From NCBI RefSeq assembly GCF_039697315.1, contig NZ_CP155619.1, forward strand, positions 744,001 to 808,000: 64,000 nucleotides of DNA, read 5' to 3'. This DNA is from Pseudomonas abietaniphila (GTDB taxonomy: Bacteria > Pseudomonadota > Gammaproteobacteria > Pseudomonadales > Pseudomonadaceae). Every line of letters begins with the position of its first letter. Position 1 is the stretch's first letter. Made by a program: the position numbers and the translations under genes. The notes under the pieces were generated by a model. It worked only from the letters and a program-made list of their open reading frames with translations, was not told the DNA's origin and did no database searches. Below are positions 34,103 to 43,129 of the stretch, one piece after another.

Positions 34103-36457
34103 GTGATCCGCCGATCTTTTTCTTCCCTCAGCTTTCTCCAGTGGCTGCTCATGACGTTGTGCGCCGCGACGCTGGTGTTTCTGTGGGCGCTGTATTTCCA
34201 GCAGAAAGCCACCTCGCACCGCGAAGCGCTGGCCGCCAAATCCGCAGAGCACCTGAACCTGGCCACCATCGCTGCAGAGAACCTGCGCCAACTGGTCGAC
34301 CGTGCTCAAGCCATTGGCCGTGTGACCGGTGGTGACATGGATGATCTGGGTCAGCGTCATCGCGGGTTAGTGCGCATGCTCGCTGAAGACCCGGTGTTCA
34401 AACGCATGAGTCTGTACGGCAGCGATGGCGAACTGTTGTCCGCCAGCCATTTCGATGAGCCTCATCAGTTGCCGAGTGCGTGGCTCACGCAACTGCAGCA
34501 ACACACCGAACGTTACGGCTTCAAACCCCTGCTGCCGGGATCGATGCTGTCGACGGGCAACGTGTTATCGCCCAACTGGCGGCTGCCCTTCCTGCTGCCG
34601 CTGGTCGACTCGTCAACCGGCAAGATGGACAGCGTTCTGGTCGTGCAACTGGACGTCGGGTATCTCGCGGGGCTGTTCGAGCACATCGAACTGGGTCAGA
34701 GCGGCATGATGCGTTTGCTCGACAACGACGGCCAGGAACGCCTGCGCATCAGCAACAGCGGCGTGATGGTGTCCGGCGCCTCCATGACGCCCGAACTGCC
34801 CGCCAGCGGCGACATCACCGGCATGCTCATCCAGCACACGGTAAACGGCGGTTATCAGAGCATGTACCTGCGGGTGCCGCAGCGTGGCTTCAGTGTCGTG
34901 GTCAGCCAGAGCACAGACGAAATCCTCGCCTCTTCCAGACTCACCTACCAACGCCAGCTGTGGCTGAACCTGTGCATGACGTTGCTGATCCTTGGCACCC
35001 TGTTCTGGACCTTGCGTGTACTGCGCAAACGCCAGGAGGCGTTCAACGCGCTGGAGCAGGCGCAGCAGGTCAATCAGCAGTTGATTGATCGCCTGGAAGA
35101 CGAACACCGTCGCAGCAGCCATGCGGCCGCCACCGATCACCTCAGCGGGCTGCACAACCGCCGTCAATTCCTTGAGGTGGCGGCACGCACCCTCTCCCGC
35201 CAACGTGGCAAACGGCGCCTGATGGCGATTCTGTTCATCGACATGGACCGCTTCAAGTCGATCAACGACTCGCTGGGCCACAAGGTCGGTGACATGCTGC
35301 TGCAAGCGGTCGCCGGCCGTATCAGCCGGATGCTCGAACAGGATGACGAAGCAGCGCGTTTTGGCGGCGACGAGTTTGTCGTCCTGCTGGCCGGCGAACG
35401 CACCGAAGATCAGATCGACGCCTGGGTCAGGGCCCTGGTGCAAAAGCTGTCAGCGATCTATTCCCTTGGCGATCATGAAGTCACCACCAGCCCGAGTGTC
35501 GGTGTGAGCATCTGCCCACGCGACGGTCAGGACGTCGAAGACCTGATTCGCAGCGCCGACGCCGCCATGTATTCGGCCAAGCGCGCAGGCCGCGGGCAGT
35601 TTCGTTTTTTCGACCCTTCGTTGAACGTTGCCGATGTCGAAGAATTCATTCTCGAACAGGCCTTCGGCAACGCCTTGAACGAACGTCAATTCGTGCTGCA
35701 TTACCAACCACAAATCCGCCTGGATTCGATGCAGGTGGACGGCTACGAAGCGCTTGTGCGCTGGCAACACCCTGAGTTCGGCCTGCTTTATCCGGACCGG
35801 TTCATTTCGTTGGCCGAACGCAGCGGTTTTATCATCGAACTGGGCTGGGAGGTGCTAAGGCGTGCCTGCGAAACCCTGCAACTCTGGCTGTCACAAGGCC
35901 GGGCATTGCGCTTGGCGGTCAACGTCTCGGCGATGCAGCTGCACCAGGCGGATTTCAGTGACCGGGTGCTCGGTAAACTGGCGCGCCACGGCATTGCCCC
36001 TCACTGGATGGAGCTGGAGATCACCGAAACCACGTTGCTCGACCAGGAAGGTCAGGCCATCGAGCACCTGCAGCGCCTGCGCGAGGCCGGGATGAACATC
36101 AGCCTGGATGACTTCGGCAAGGGCTACGCTGGCTTCGCGCACTTGCAATCGCTGCCGCTGACCAAGCTGAAAATCGACCGCACGCTGATCGCGCCGTTGT
36201 CCAACAGCCCCGATGACAGCCCGATCGTGTCCTCGACCATCATCCTGGCCAAACGCCTGGGGCTGAAGGTCGTCGCCGAAGGGGTCGAAACCCGCGAACA
36301 AGTGGTGTGCCTGAAGCTTGCCGGCTGCGACGTCGCGCAGGGCTATCACTTCAGCCGCCCGTTGTCGGCCGAACAGCTTCTCGACTATCCCCCGTTTGCC
36401 CAGACAGCCCTTATCGTTGCGCCTTCCATGGATGCGGAACACACATGCGCGCAGTGA
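34103..36457 (+). CDS. Membrane-bound GGDEF-EAL protein with periplasmic sensor domain
   Basis: 784 residues from the GTG at 34103 (AGGA about 9 bases upstream); a longer frame from 33965 runs through the operator-like repeat and is rejected. One N-terminal membrane segment (LQWLLMTLCAATLVFLWALY), a periplasmic domain of about 250 residues, a second segment (LNLCMTLLILGTLFWTLRVL), then GGDEF and EAL. GGDEF is intact, without an RxxD site (the position reads EQDD). EALVRW and DDFGKGYA are present. Overlaps the next gene, a periplasmic binding protein, by 13 bases, suggesting that the protein is its ligand sensor. Confidence 0.9.
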   Translation: MIRRSFSSLSFLQWLLMTLCAATLVFLWALYFQQKATSHREALAAKSAEHLNLATIAAENLRQLVDRAQAIGRVTGGDMDDLGQRHRGLVRMLAEDPVFKRMSLYGSDGELLSASHFDEPHQLPSAWLTQLQQHTERYGFKPLLPGSMLSTGNVLSPNWRLPFLLPLVDSSTGKMDSVLVVQLDVGYLAGLFEHIELGQSGMMRLLDNDGQERLRISNSGVMVSGASMTPELPASGDITGMLIQHTVNGGYQSMYLRVPQRGFSVVVSQSTDEILASSRLTYQRQLWLNLCMTLLILGTLFWTLRVLRKRQEAFNALEQAQQVNQQLIDRLEDEHRRSSHAAATDHLSGLHNRRQFLEVAARTLSRQRGKRRLMAILFIDMDRFKSINDSLGHKVGDMLLQAVAGRISRMLEQDDEAARFGGDEFVVLLAGERTEDQIDAWVRALVQKLSAIYSLGDHEVTTSPSVGVSICPRDGQDVEDLIRSADAAMYSAKRAGRGQFRFFDPSLNVADVEEFILEQAFGNALNERQFVLHYQPQIRLDSMQVDGYEALVRWQHPEFGLLYPDRFISLAERSGFIIELGWEVLRRACETLQLWLSQGRALRLAVNVSAMQLHQADFSDRVLGKLARHGIAPHWMELEITETTLLDQEGQAIEHLQRLREAGMNISLDDFGKGYAGFAHLQSLPLTKLKIDRTLIAPLSNSPDDSPIVSSTIILAKRLGLKVVAEGVETREQVVCLKLAGCDVAQGYHFSRPLSAEQLLDYPPFAQTALIVAPSMDAEHTCAQ

Positions 36458-37335
36458 AACGCTTCGCCCTGATTCTGAGTGCCTTGCTGCTCAACGCATT
36501 CTTCCTGGCGGACAACGCCCAGGCACAATGCGCCCAGCAGAGCCTGCGTATCGCGGTCATTCCCAAGAAGAGCATGGACGAACTGCTGAAGGAGCAGAAA
36601 CCGTTGATCGACCGGCTCAGCCACGCGACCGGCATTCCGGTTGAAATCGTCCCGTCGTCCTCCTACGAGAGCGTGGTCGATGCCATTGTTTCGGGTGGTG
36701 TCGACATCGCGTGGCTGGGCCCCGCCTCGTACCTGCTTGCGTATCAACGCGATCCACGCATCGAGCCTTTCGCCAGCCTGACCATCAGCCCCGGCTATTT
36801 CACCCCCGCCGGTCATGACTATCAGGCATTGCTGCTGGTGCGCAGCCAGGTCGCCAGCGACATTCAGACGCTTCGTGGCAAACGGGTTGTGCTGACGGAC
36901 CCGGCCAGCACGTCCGGCAACATCATTCCCAACGCCGAGTTTTCGGACAAAATCGGCATGCCCATGGCACGTTTCTTTGGCTCGATCGCCTTTTCCGGCT
37001 CTCACGACAAATCACTGGATGCACTGCTGGCGGGTAAAGCGGACGCCGGCTTTGTGTCCAGCGTGCGAGCCGATGAGTACCTGAAACGGGGCTTGATCGA
37101 CCGCAACACCTTCAAGGTCCTCTGGCGCTCCTCGCCGATCCACTACGACCCGTTTGTCTTCAGCGGCACGCTCTGCAGCGCGCTGAAAGAACGTATTCGC
37201 ACGGCCATGCTCAACGATCAGCCAGGTCTGGCGACCTTCCTCGAATCACAGGAAGCCACTGGCATCGTCCCAGTCAGCCACGCCGAATACGCGCCCTTGC
37301 TGCGCTCGATGCAGGCGACGCCCGCGTTGAACTGA
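36445..37335 (+). CDS. PhnD-like periplasmic substrate-binding protein
   Basis: 296 residues with a signal peptide (MRAVKRFALILSALLLNAFF, cleavage near AQAQ). Phosphate/phosphite/phosphonate-binding marks: LRIAVIPKKSMDELLKEQKP, GGVDIAWLGPASYLLA, and LTDPASTSGNIIPNAEF. No ABC permease or ATPase is nearby. Instead the start lies inside the end of a membrane GGDEF-EAL gene, so the protein more likely presents its ligand to that sensor than to a transporter. The ligand may be a phosphonate or another anion; not determinable here. Confidence 0.87.
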   Translation: MRAVKRFALILSALLLNAFFLADNAQAQCAQQSLRIAVIPKKSMDELLKEQKPLIDRLSHATGIPVEIVPSSSYESVVDAIVSGGVDIAWLGPASYLLAYQRDPRIEPFASLTISPGYFTPAGHDYQALLLVRSQVASDIQTLRGKRVVLTDPASTSGNIIPNAEFSDKIGMPMARFFGSIAFSGSHDKSLDALLAGKADAGFVSSVRADEYLKRGLIDRNTFKVLWRSSPIHYDPFVFSGTLCSALKERIRTAMLNDQPGLATFLESQEATGIVPVSHAEYAPLLRSMQATPALN

Positions 37336-37347
37336 TCAGGGCAGGCG

Positions 37348-37917
37348 TCAGCAATCGGGGTCGCCCAGTTGAGCCGCCCGCCGCAACTCGCGGTAAGCGT
37401 CCACCAATTGTTCGAGGGAAAAAGCGAGGTTTCTGCCACTTGGGTTGGGCAACACCCACACGGCTGCATCACCGAAGCGGCTCGCCTGTCGGCCCCAGTT
37501 CACCTGCTTCTGGCCAGAAAGCGCCGCGTAAGCGGTTTTCCCGAGGAAGGCGACAAACCGTGGCGCACAGCGCGCGATCTTTTCTTCGAACGCAGCGGCG
37601 GCTGCCTGGAACTCGTGGAGCGACACCTGATCGGCGCGCGCGGTGGGCCGATTCACCACGGCGGTCAGTCCACACCGATAATCCAGAATCGTACGATCGT
37701 CTTCCGGACGCACTTCCTCCGGCGTGAAACCCGCCAGATGGAGCGTGCGCCAGAAACGGTTGCCTCTGCCCGCAAAGTGATGCCCTTGAGCCGCTGCGAG
37801 CAGGCCCGGATTGATGCCGCAGAAAATCACGGCGAGGTCCTTCGCCACAATGTCTTGCAGGGGTGCAGCCACGTGAGCCTCACTCACCCCGCCGACGGAC
37901 CACAATCGCTCATCCAC
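37348..37917 (-). CDS. mug: G/U mismatch-specific uracil-DNA glycosylase
   Basis: 189 residues against 168 in E. coli. The active-site motif GINPGL is at 34-39, ANRFW-type text appears as RGNRFWRTLHLAGFT, then LDYRCGLTAVVNRPT, and the second motif NPSGRN near the C-terminus. It removes uracil and ethenocytosine mispaired with G. The frame starts with a GTG (37917) overlapping the TetR stop by 8 bases; another GTG at 37887 has GGCGGGG directly upstream. The first would imply translational coupling to the repressor. Start uncertain, function firm. Confidence 0.9.
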   Translation of the reverse strand: MDERLWSVGGVSEAHVAAPLQDIVAKDLAVIFCGINPGLLAAAQGHHFAGRGNRFWRTLHLAGFTPEEVRPEDDRTILDYRCGLTAVVNRPTARADQVSLHEFQAAAAAFEEKIARCAPRFVAFLGKTAYAALSGQKQVNWGRQASRFGDAAVWVLPNPSGRNLAFSLEQLVDAYRELRRAAQLGDPDC

Positions 37918-38533
37918 AGATCACGTTGACCGCATTACGCGCCAGTGCGGTCAAGTCATCCCGGGACTTCCCTGCCCTGGCGCGAATTGAAATGCTGTGC
38001 AGCATCGCCGAGGCCAAAACCGCCAGCGCGGCGGGATCCACATCCGGGCTCAATTCGCCCGCATCGACGGCGGCGCGCAGTCGCACTTCAAGCTCGTCAT
38101 CGAGCCTGCCAAGGCGGTCGGCCAGCACCTCGCGAATCGCGGCATCCTCGACCGCCTCGGCGGTGGCCGTGCCAATCGCGAAGCACCCGCGAGGCAAACC
38201 ACCGCCCGAGTAATAGATCGACAACTGCCCTTCGTAAAAACGCATCAGCGCCTCGGGCAGGGTCAAGTCCGGGTTGGTCAGCGCCTCGTGCATATCGGCC
38301 GCAGCGAAGTCCCAGTATTGCTCCAGCGCCTTGATGTACAGCGCATGCTTGTCGCCGAAGGCGGCGTACAGGCTCGGGCGGTTCATGCCCGCCGCCGAGG
38401 CGATACTGTCCAGCGAAGACCCTGAATAGCCCGTGTTCCAGAACACCCCAAGCGCCTGTTGCAGCGCCACGTCGGGGTCATACGCACGAGGACGGCCGCG
38501 GCCTTTTCCCCCTCCATCTTTATTTTGTGCCAT
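37910..38533 (-). CDS. TetR/AcrR-family transcriptional regulator
   Basis: 207 residues. Basic N-terminal tail (KGRGRPRAYD), then the HTH LDSIASAAGMNRPSLYAAFG (about 41-60), then an all-helical ligand domain with PRGCFAIGTATAE. Divergent from an EmrAB-type efflux operon 311 bases away, so it is the likely repressor of that operon and of itself. A perfect inverted repeat at 38593-38617 is the candidate operator. AAGGA lies about 11 bases before the ATG. Its stop overlaps the mug start. Confidence 0.9.
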   Translation of the reverse strand: MAQNKDGGGKGRGRPRAYDPDVALQQALGVFWNTGYSGSSLDSIASAAGMNRPSLYAAFGDKHALYIKALEQYWDFAAADMHEALTNPDLTLPEALMRFYEGQLSIYYSGGGLPRGCFAIGTATAEAVEDAAIREVLADRLGRLDDELEVRLRAAVDAGELSPDVDPAALAVLASAMLHSISIRARAGKSRDDLTALARNAVNVICG

Positions 38534-38592
38534 GTCGTATAAAATCCTTGAGTCGCATTGGATGTGGCTATATTCTTACACCATCGCACAAA

Positions 38593-38617
38593 ATTCAGAA
38601 ACCATAAATTTCTGAAT
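38593..38617. promoter_or_regulatory. Inverted repeat, candidate TetR operator for the efflux operon
   Basis: ATTCAGAAA (38593-38601) and TTTCTGAAT (38609-38617) are exact reverse complements around CCATAAA. The site is 60 bases upstream of the tetR start, in an AT-rich patch of the 311-base divergent spacer that also holds the efflux promoter. The rest of the spacer (38618-38844) shows no gene. Confidence 0.6.
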
Positions 38618-38844
38618 CCAGAGTTTGTTGTAGCCGAACCCGAACCCGGCGTTGCGGCGACGAAACAGGTGCGGTGGAGCGACCCTCCCTACCGCACGCG
38701 CTTATGGCTTTTTTGTGAGAGAGGTTGGCTGGGATCGAGTCGTTGCCAGTGCCACCGGGTGTGAGTCCTCACAGCAATCAATGACATCAGGGCCGCCAGC
38801 AACAGCGCTGCCGTCCGACTTCCCGGTTACAGGTGAATGCGATC

Positions 38845-39984
38845 ATGACTAAACCGTTCGATAGCTCAGCAACACCCTCTTCCGAGCACCCTGGCCCTGG
38901 CGCGATCGCAACACCCGCGCGCAAGCCGTTCAGAGACAAAGCACGACCGTGGCTCATGATCGGCGTACCGCTGATCGTGGCCGTTTTCGGCATCGCTCAC
39001 TACACCGCCAGCGCGCCGTTCGTTTCGACCGACAACGCCTACGCCCGCATCGCCAAGACCGCGATCAACGCCCGGGTTTCCGGACAGGTCGTGGAAATCT
39101 CGGTGGAAGACAACCAGTGGGTTCGCAAGGGCCAGATGCTCTATCGCATCAACCCCGAGCCGTTCCAGATCGCCGTTGATCGTGCAGACGCCCAATTGAG
39201 CGTTGCCCGCCTGCGCATCGACAGCCTCAAGGCCAGCTACCGCCAGCAGCAGGCCGAACTGCAATCGGCCAAAGAACAGGCGGATTTCGACCAGAAGGAA
39301 TTTGCCCGCAAAAAGGCCCTGGTCGCGACCGAGTTCGTCTCGCGCGCCATCTTCGAGCGTGCGGACACCGACCTGAAGATGTCCCGCCAACGCATCGCGT
39401 CCATCGAGCAACAGATCGCCAACACCGTCGTTGCCTTGAACGGCAATCCAAACGTTGACGTCGACAGCCATCCGAGCGTTCGTGAAGCCAGGGCGCAACT
39501 CGATGAGGCGAAACTCTACCTCTCTTACGCCACGGTCTATGCGCCGGAAGACGGGATCGTGGCCAAAGTGGACGATCTGCAAGTCGGCAACTTCGTCAAC
39601 AACGGCACCCCGGCCTTCGCCTTGCTGTCCGACAAACACGTCTGGATCGAAGCCAACTTCCGCGAAACCGAAGTGACCCACATGCGCCCCGGCCAGGCTG
39701 CCGACATCCGCATCGACACCTATCCGGGCAAGGTCTTCAAGGCCCACGTCATCAGCATGAGTCCGGGTGCGGGGTCTGACTTCGCCCTGCTGCCGCCCGA
39801 AAACGCGACCGGCAACTGGGTCAAGGTGGTTCAACGGGTTCCGGTTCGTCTTGAACTGGACGACATCGACCACGAGCACCCGCTGTATTCGGGCATCAGT
39901 GCGACGGTCAAAGTCGACACCGGTGTCACTAGCCCATGGTGGACCCCGTTCAAAACCTTGTTGACCGCGGGTAACCCATCATGA
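38845..39984 (+). CDS. HlyD/EmrA-family membrane fusion protein
   Basis: 379 residues from the ATG at 38845, preceded by AGGTGA; a GTG four codons earlier overlaps that site. One membrane segment (PWLMIGVPLIVAVFGIAHYT), then a lipoyl half-motif (STDNAYARIAKTAINARVSG), a long coiled-coil hairpin (about 105-200), the second lipoyl half and beta-barrel. It bridges an inner-membrane pump and an outer-membrane channel in the periplasm. Overlaps the pump gene by 4 bases; divergent from TetR. Confidence 0.9.
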   Translation: MTKPFDSSATPSSEHPGPGAIATPARKPFRDKARPWLMIGVPLIVAVFGIAHYTASAPFVSTDNAYARIAKTAINARVSGQVVEISVEDNQWVRKGQMLYRINPEPFQIAVDRADAQLSVARLRIDSLKASYRQQQAELQSAKEQADFDQKEFARKKALVATEFVSRAIFERADTDLKMSRQRIASIEQQIANTVVALNGNPNVDVDSHPSVREARAQLDEAKLYLSYATVYAPEDGIVAKVDDLQVGNFVNNGTPAFALLSDKHVWIEANFRETEVTHMRPGQAADIRIDTYPGKVFKAHVISMSPGAGSDFALLPPENATGNWVKVVQRVPVRLELDDIDHEHPLYSGISATVKVDTGVTSPWWTPFKTLLTAGNPS

Positions 39985-41480
39985 ACGCCGGCGCTGCAGG
40001 AACACCTGCGGCAGGCGCCCTGCGCACCGTGAGGTACGCAGCGCTGCTTGCGACCTATGTTCAGTCGGTCAACGTCTCGATCCCCAATGCCGTGTTGCGC
40101 TTTATTCAGGCGAGCACCTCGATGGCGGACGATCAGGCGGGCTGGATCTTCACGTCGTACCTGGCCGCTTCGGCGATCTCCATGCCGGTGGCGTCATGGC
40201 TGGCCGCGCGCTTCGGGGTAAAAACGATGTATCAGGCCGCGCTGATCCTGTTCATCGTCGGGCTGTGGATCGCCACCTGCACCACCACGCCGCTGGAATT
40301 CATGGGCGCGCGCATCATTCAGGGCGTCGCCGCCGGGATCATCGCGCCACTGTCGTTGGGCATTGCGCTGGAAACCTTGCCGCCCGCGAAACGGTCCGCT
40401 TTCGGCGTGCCGTACGGCGCGGCGGTGTTGCTGGGCATTGTCAGCGGGCCAGCCATTGGCGGGCTTATTGCGGAGTACCAGGGCTGGCACACGGTGTTCT
40501 ACACCAGCATCCCTTTGGCCGCAGTGATTTTGGGTGTGACGCAAGTTTCGCTGGAAAGAAACAAGGCGCCGACGACCCCGCCGTTCGATTTCTTCGGCTA
40601 CGGCACATTCACCGTCGGGATGATCATGCTTCAGGTGCTCCTCGACCGCGGCGAGCGCATGGAATGGTTCGAGTCGCGCGAGATCTGGATCGAAGCCCTG
40701 ATTTCAGCACTGGCCTTTTATCTGTTCTTCACGCATGTGCTGACCGCCAGGACGCATTTCCTCGGCAAGCACCTGTTCAAGGACAGCAACTACGTGCTCT
40801 CGACGATCCTGTTTTTCGCCTTCGGCTTCGTGCTGTTGCCGACGCTGGCACTGACGTCGCCCATGCTCAATGAAATCCTCGGCTACCCGCCGATCACCAC
40901 CGGGTACATGACCATTCCGCGCGGTGTCGGGTTGGTCGGCACGTTCCTGCTGATGACGCGGATGCCCGCATTCATCGACAACCGCCTGGTTATCGCCAGC
41001 GGCATGGCCGTGGTGATCTACGCCAACTGGCTGATGCTGGGTTATTCGCCGCTGATGGACTGGACGCCGGTCGCAGTCGCCGGATTCGTGCAAGGCGTCG
41101 GCATGGGCATGTTGATGCCGTCGATCACCAAGATGGCGTTCAGCACACTCAACCCGACGTTGCGCCCGGAAGGCACGGGGTTGTTCAACCTGGCTCGGGT
41201 GTACGGAAGCACAATCGGCATTGCGATCGTGCAGGCCTATTTCTACAACAACACCCAAGCGATGCACCTGGCGCTCGCCAGTCACCTGACGCCCTATCGC
41301 ACCGCCGTACATTCCGTAACGGCGTCGACACCCCTGCAAGCTGTTGGGGCGCTCAACGAAATGATCACGGGCCAGGCGGCCTTCATCGCGGTGGTCGACC
41401 AGTTCAAGATTTTGATGCTGGCGATGGTCGTGGTGATTCCGCTGGTTGTGTTTCTTCGCAAGCCCGGTCCGGCCAACTAA
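39981..41480 (+). CDS. DHA2-family (EmrB-like) MFS drug efflux transporter
   Basis: 499 residues with about 14 hydrophobic segments. Family marks: SVNVSIPNAVLRFIQAST in segment 1, SYLAASAISMPVASWLAARF, and segment-5 motif C-like GIVSGPAIGGLIAEYQGW. It extrudes hydrophobic or amphipathic compounds with proton entry. Linked by ATGA overlap to the EmrA-type gene and followed after 19 bases by an outer-membrane channel gene, making a complete tripartite system. Substrates unknown. Confidence 0.92.
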   Translation: MNAGAAGTPAAGALRTVRYAALLATYVQSVNVSIPNAVLRFIQASTSMADDQAGWIFTSYLAASAISMPVASWLAARFGVKTMYQAALILFIVGLWIATCTTTPLEFMGARIIQGVAAGIIAPLSLGIALETLPPAKRSAFGVPYGAAVLLGIVSGPAIGGLIAEYQGWHTVFYTSIPLAAVILGVTQVSLERNKAPTTPPFDFFGYGTFTVGMIMLQVLLDRGERMEWFESREIWIEALISALAFYLFFTHVLTARTHFLGKHLFKDSNYVLSTILFFAFGFVLLPTLALTSPMLNEILGYPPITTGYMTIPRGVGLVGTFLLMTRMPAFIDNRLVIASGMAVVIYANWLMLGYSPLMDWTPVAVAGFVQGVGMGMLMPSITKMAFSTLNPTLRPEGTGLFNLARVYGSTIGIAIVQAYFYNNTQAMHLALASHLTPYRTAVHSVTASTPLQAVGALNEMITGQAAFIAVVDQFKILMLAMVVVIPLVVFLRKPGPAN

Positions 41481-41499
41481 CTTTCGTGGAGTCTGCCCA

Positions 41500-42987
41500 A
41501 TGATCCCTACTACCTTTGCTGCCAACAGACCACCCTTCACCCTCAAGATCGGTGCCCTGTCCGTCTTCATGTTGCTCTGCGCCTGCACCGTCGGTCCTGA
41601 CTTCCAGTCGCCCGCGCCTGCGACCTCGCAACACTACGATCAACACGCCGAACAACGCTTGGGCAAGAACGGCGACACCGTCGGCGTACAACACATCGAG
41701 CTGGGCCAGGCCGTCAACGGCAACTGGTGGACGGCCTTCAAGTCGCCAAAGCTCGATCAGGTCGTGCACCGCGCCATCGACGGCAACCTTGAGCTGGTCG
41801 CCGCCGACGCGACAATTCGCCAGGCGGCCTCGTCTGTCGCGGCGGCTGAAGGCGCGCTGTATCCGCAAGTGGACTTCGCCGCGTCAGGCGGCCGTCAAAA
41901 GACCCATAACGCCCCGCAAACGTCGGTCGATAACGTCTATGCCATCGGCCCACGGGTCAGCTTCGACCTGGATGCCTTTGGCGGTAACAAGCGTCGCGTC
42001 GAACAACAAGCCGCGTTTGCCGAACTGCAGAAGCACCGTTACGAAGCGGCGTACCTGACACTGACCGGCGACGTGACCAGTCAGGCGATCCTGATCGCCT
42101 CGGCCAATGCCCAGATGACCGCCGTACAGAACCTGCTCGCCAACGACGAGAAGAACCTGAAGCTGGTGCGCTCGGCGCACGCCAGCGGCAGTACAACGCA
42201 GATCGACGTGTCGCTCGCTGAAACGCGGCTGGCTCAGGACAAGACCTTACTGCCGCCCCTGGCCCAGCAACGTGACGCCGCCCGTCACGCACTGGCCATC
42301 CTGACCGGCAAAGGCCCGGGGGACTGGACGCCCCCAACCTTCGAGTTTGCCGAGTTCGTCCTGCCTGCCAGCGTCCCTGTCAGTCTGCCGTCGGAAACCG
42401 CGCGCAATCGCCCGGATGTACGGCAGGCAGAATCCGAGTTGCACATGGCAAGTGCCGAAGTCGGCATCGCCACCGCCAATCTGTACCCTCATGTCGAACT
42501 GTCCGCCGCACTGACACAGTCGGCCTCAGGCAATGGCGGTGCTGCCCTTTGGGGTCTGGCGGCAGGCTTGACGGCACCGATCTTCAATGGCGGCACACTG
42601 GAAGCCGAGCGTCAGGCGGCCGTGGATGGCTACAAAGCCACGCTGGCCGGTTATCAGCAGACCGTCATCACCTCGTTTGGCCAGGTCGCCGACACCTTGC
42701 AGGCGATCAACCACGACGCCGAACAATTCCAGGCACAGGACGACGCGTTACGTTCCGCGCAAACCAGCTTGCGACTCAACCAGCAGGCCTATGCGCAAGG
42801 CGAAAACAGCATCCTGCAGGTGCTCGAAGCCGAGCGTGCCTATGAACAGGCGCTGCTGGGTCAGATCCGCGTGAAGACTGCACAATACCTCGACACCGTG
42901 CGGCTGTTCGTCGCCTTGGGTGGAAATTCGGTGGGTGTCTTCGACCAACGCGCTGACCGCCACGAAATGGCTACCGCTGCGAACTGA
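41500..42987 (+). CDS. OprM/NodT-family outer-membrane efflux lipoprotein
   Basis: 495 residues. Signal sequence ending in a lipobox-like LLCAC (Cys near residue 29), then VGPDF. Two repeats of the outer-membrane efflux domain contain NRPDVRQAESEL and PIFNGGTLEAERQAAV, as in OprM and NodT. The start ATG at 41500 has GGAG upstream and is preferred to the longer frame overlapping emrB. It is the outer-membrane exit of the EmrAB-type system. Confidence 0.9.
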   Translation: MIPTTFAANRPPFTLKIGALSVFMLLCACTVGPDFQSPAPATSQHYDQHAEQRLGKNGDTVGVQHIELGQAVNGNWWTAFKSPKLDQVVHRAIDGNLELVAADATIRQAASSVAAAEGALYPQVDFAASGGRQKTHNAPQTSVDNVYAIGPRVSFDLDAFGGNKRRVEQQAAFAELQKHRYEAAYLTLTGDVTSQAILIASANAQMTAVQNLLANDEKNLKLVRSAHASGSTTQIDVSLAETRLAQDKTLLPPLAQQRDAARHALAILTGKGPGDWTPPTFEFAEFVLPASVPVSLPSETARNRPDVRQAESELHMASAEVGIATANLYPHVELSAALTQSASGNGGAALWGLAAGLTAPIFNGGTLEAERQAAVDGYKATLAGYQQTVITSFGQVADTLQAINHDAEQFQAQDDALRSAQTSLRLNQQAYAQGENSILQVLEAERAYEQALLGQIRVKTAQYLDTVRLFVALGGNSVGVFDQRADRHEMATAAN

Positions 42988-42999
42988 ACGCGTGTCACC

Positions 43000-43029
43000 G
43001 GGCACGTTTCCCAAACCGGAAACGCGCCC
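43000..43029 (+). terminator. Probable terminator hairpin after the tripartite efflux operon
   Basis: GGGCACGTTTCC faces GGAAACGCGCCC across a 5-base loop, pairing 11 of 12 positions, 12 bases after the channel gene stop. Only two T residues follow, so it is a weak intrinsic terminator at best. Confidence 0.5.
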
Positions 43030-43129
43030 TTCAGCGCGTTCGATGCGCCCCGTCAGCCGCTAACCTTGCACCTGTGATTTGCCATCGAACGCCTCCTTCC
43101 CTCAGGACATTTCCCTTAAGGTAAAAGCG

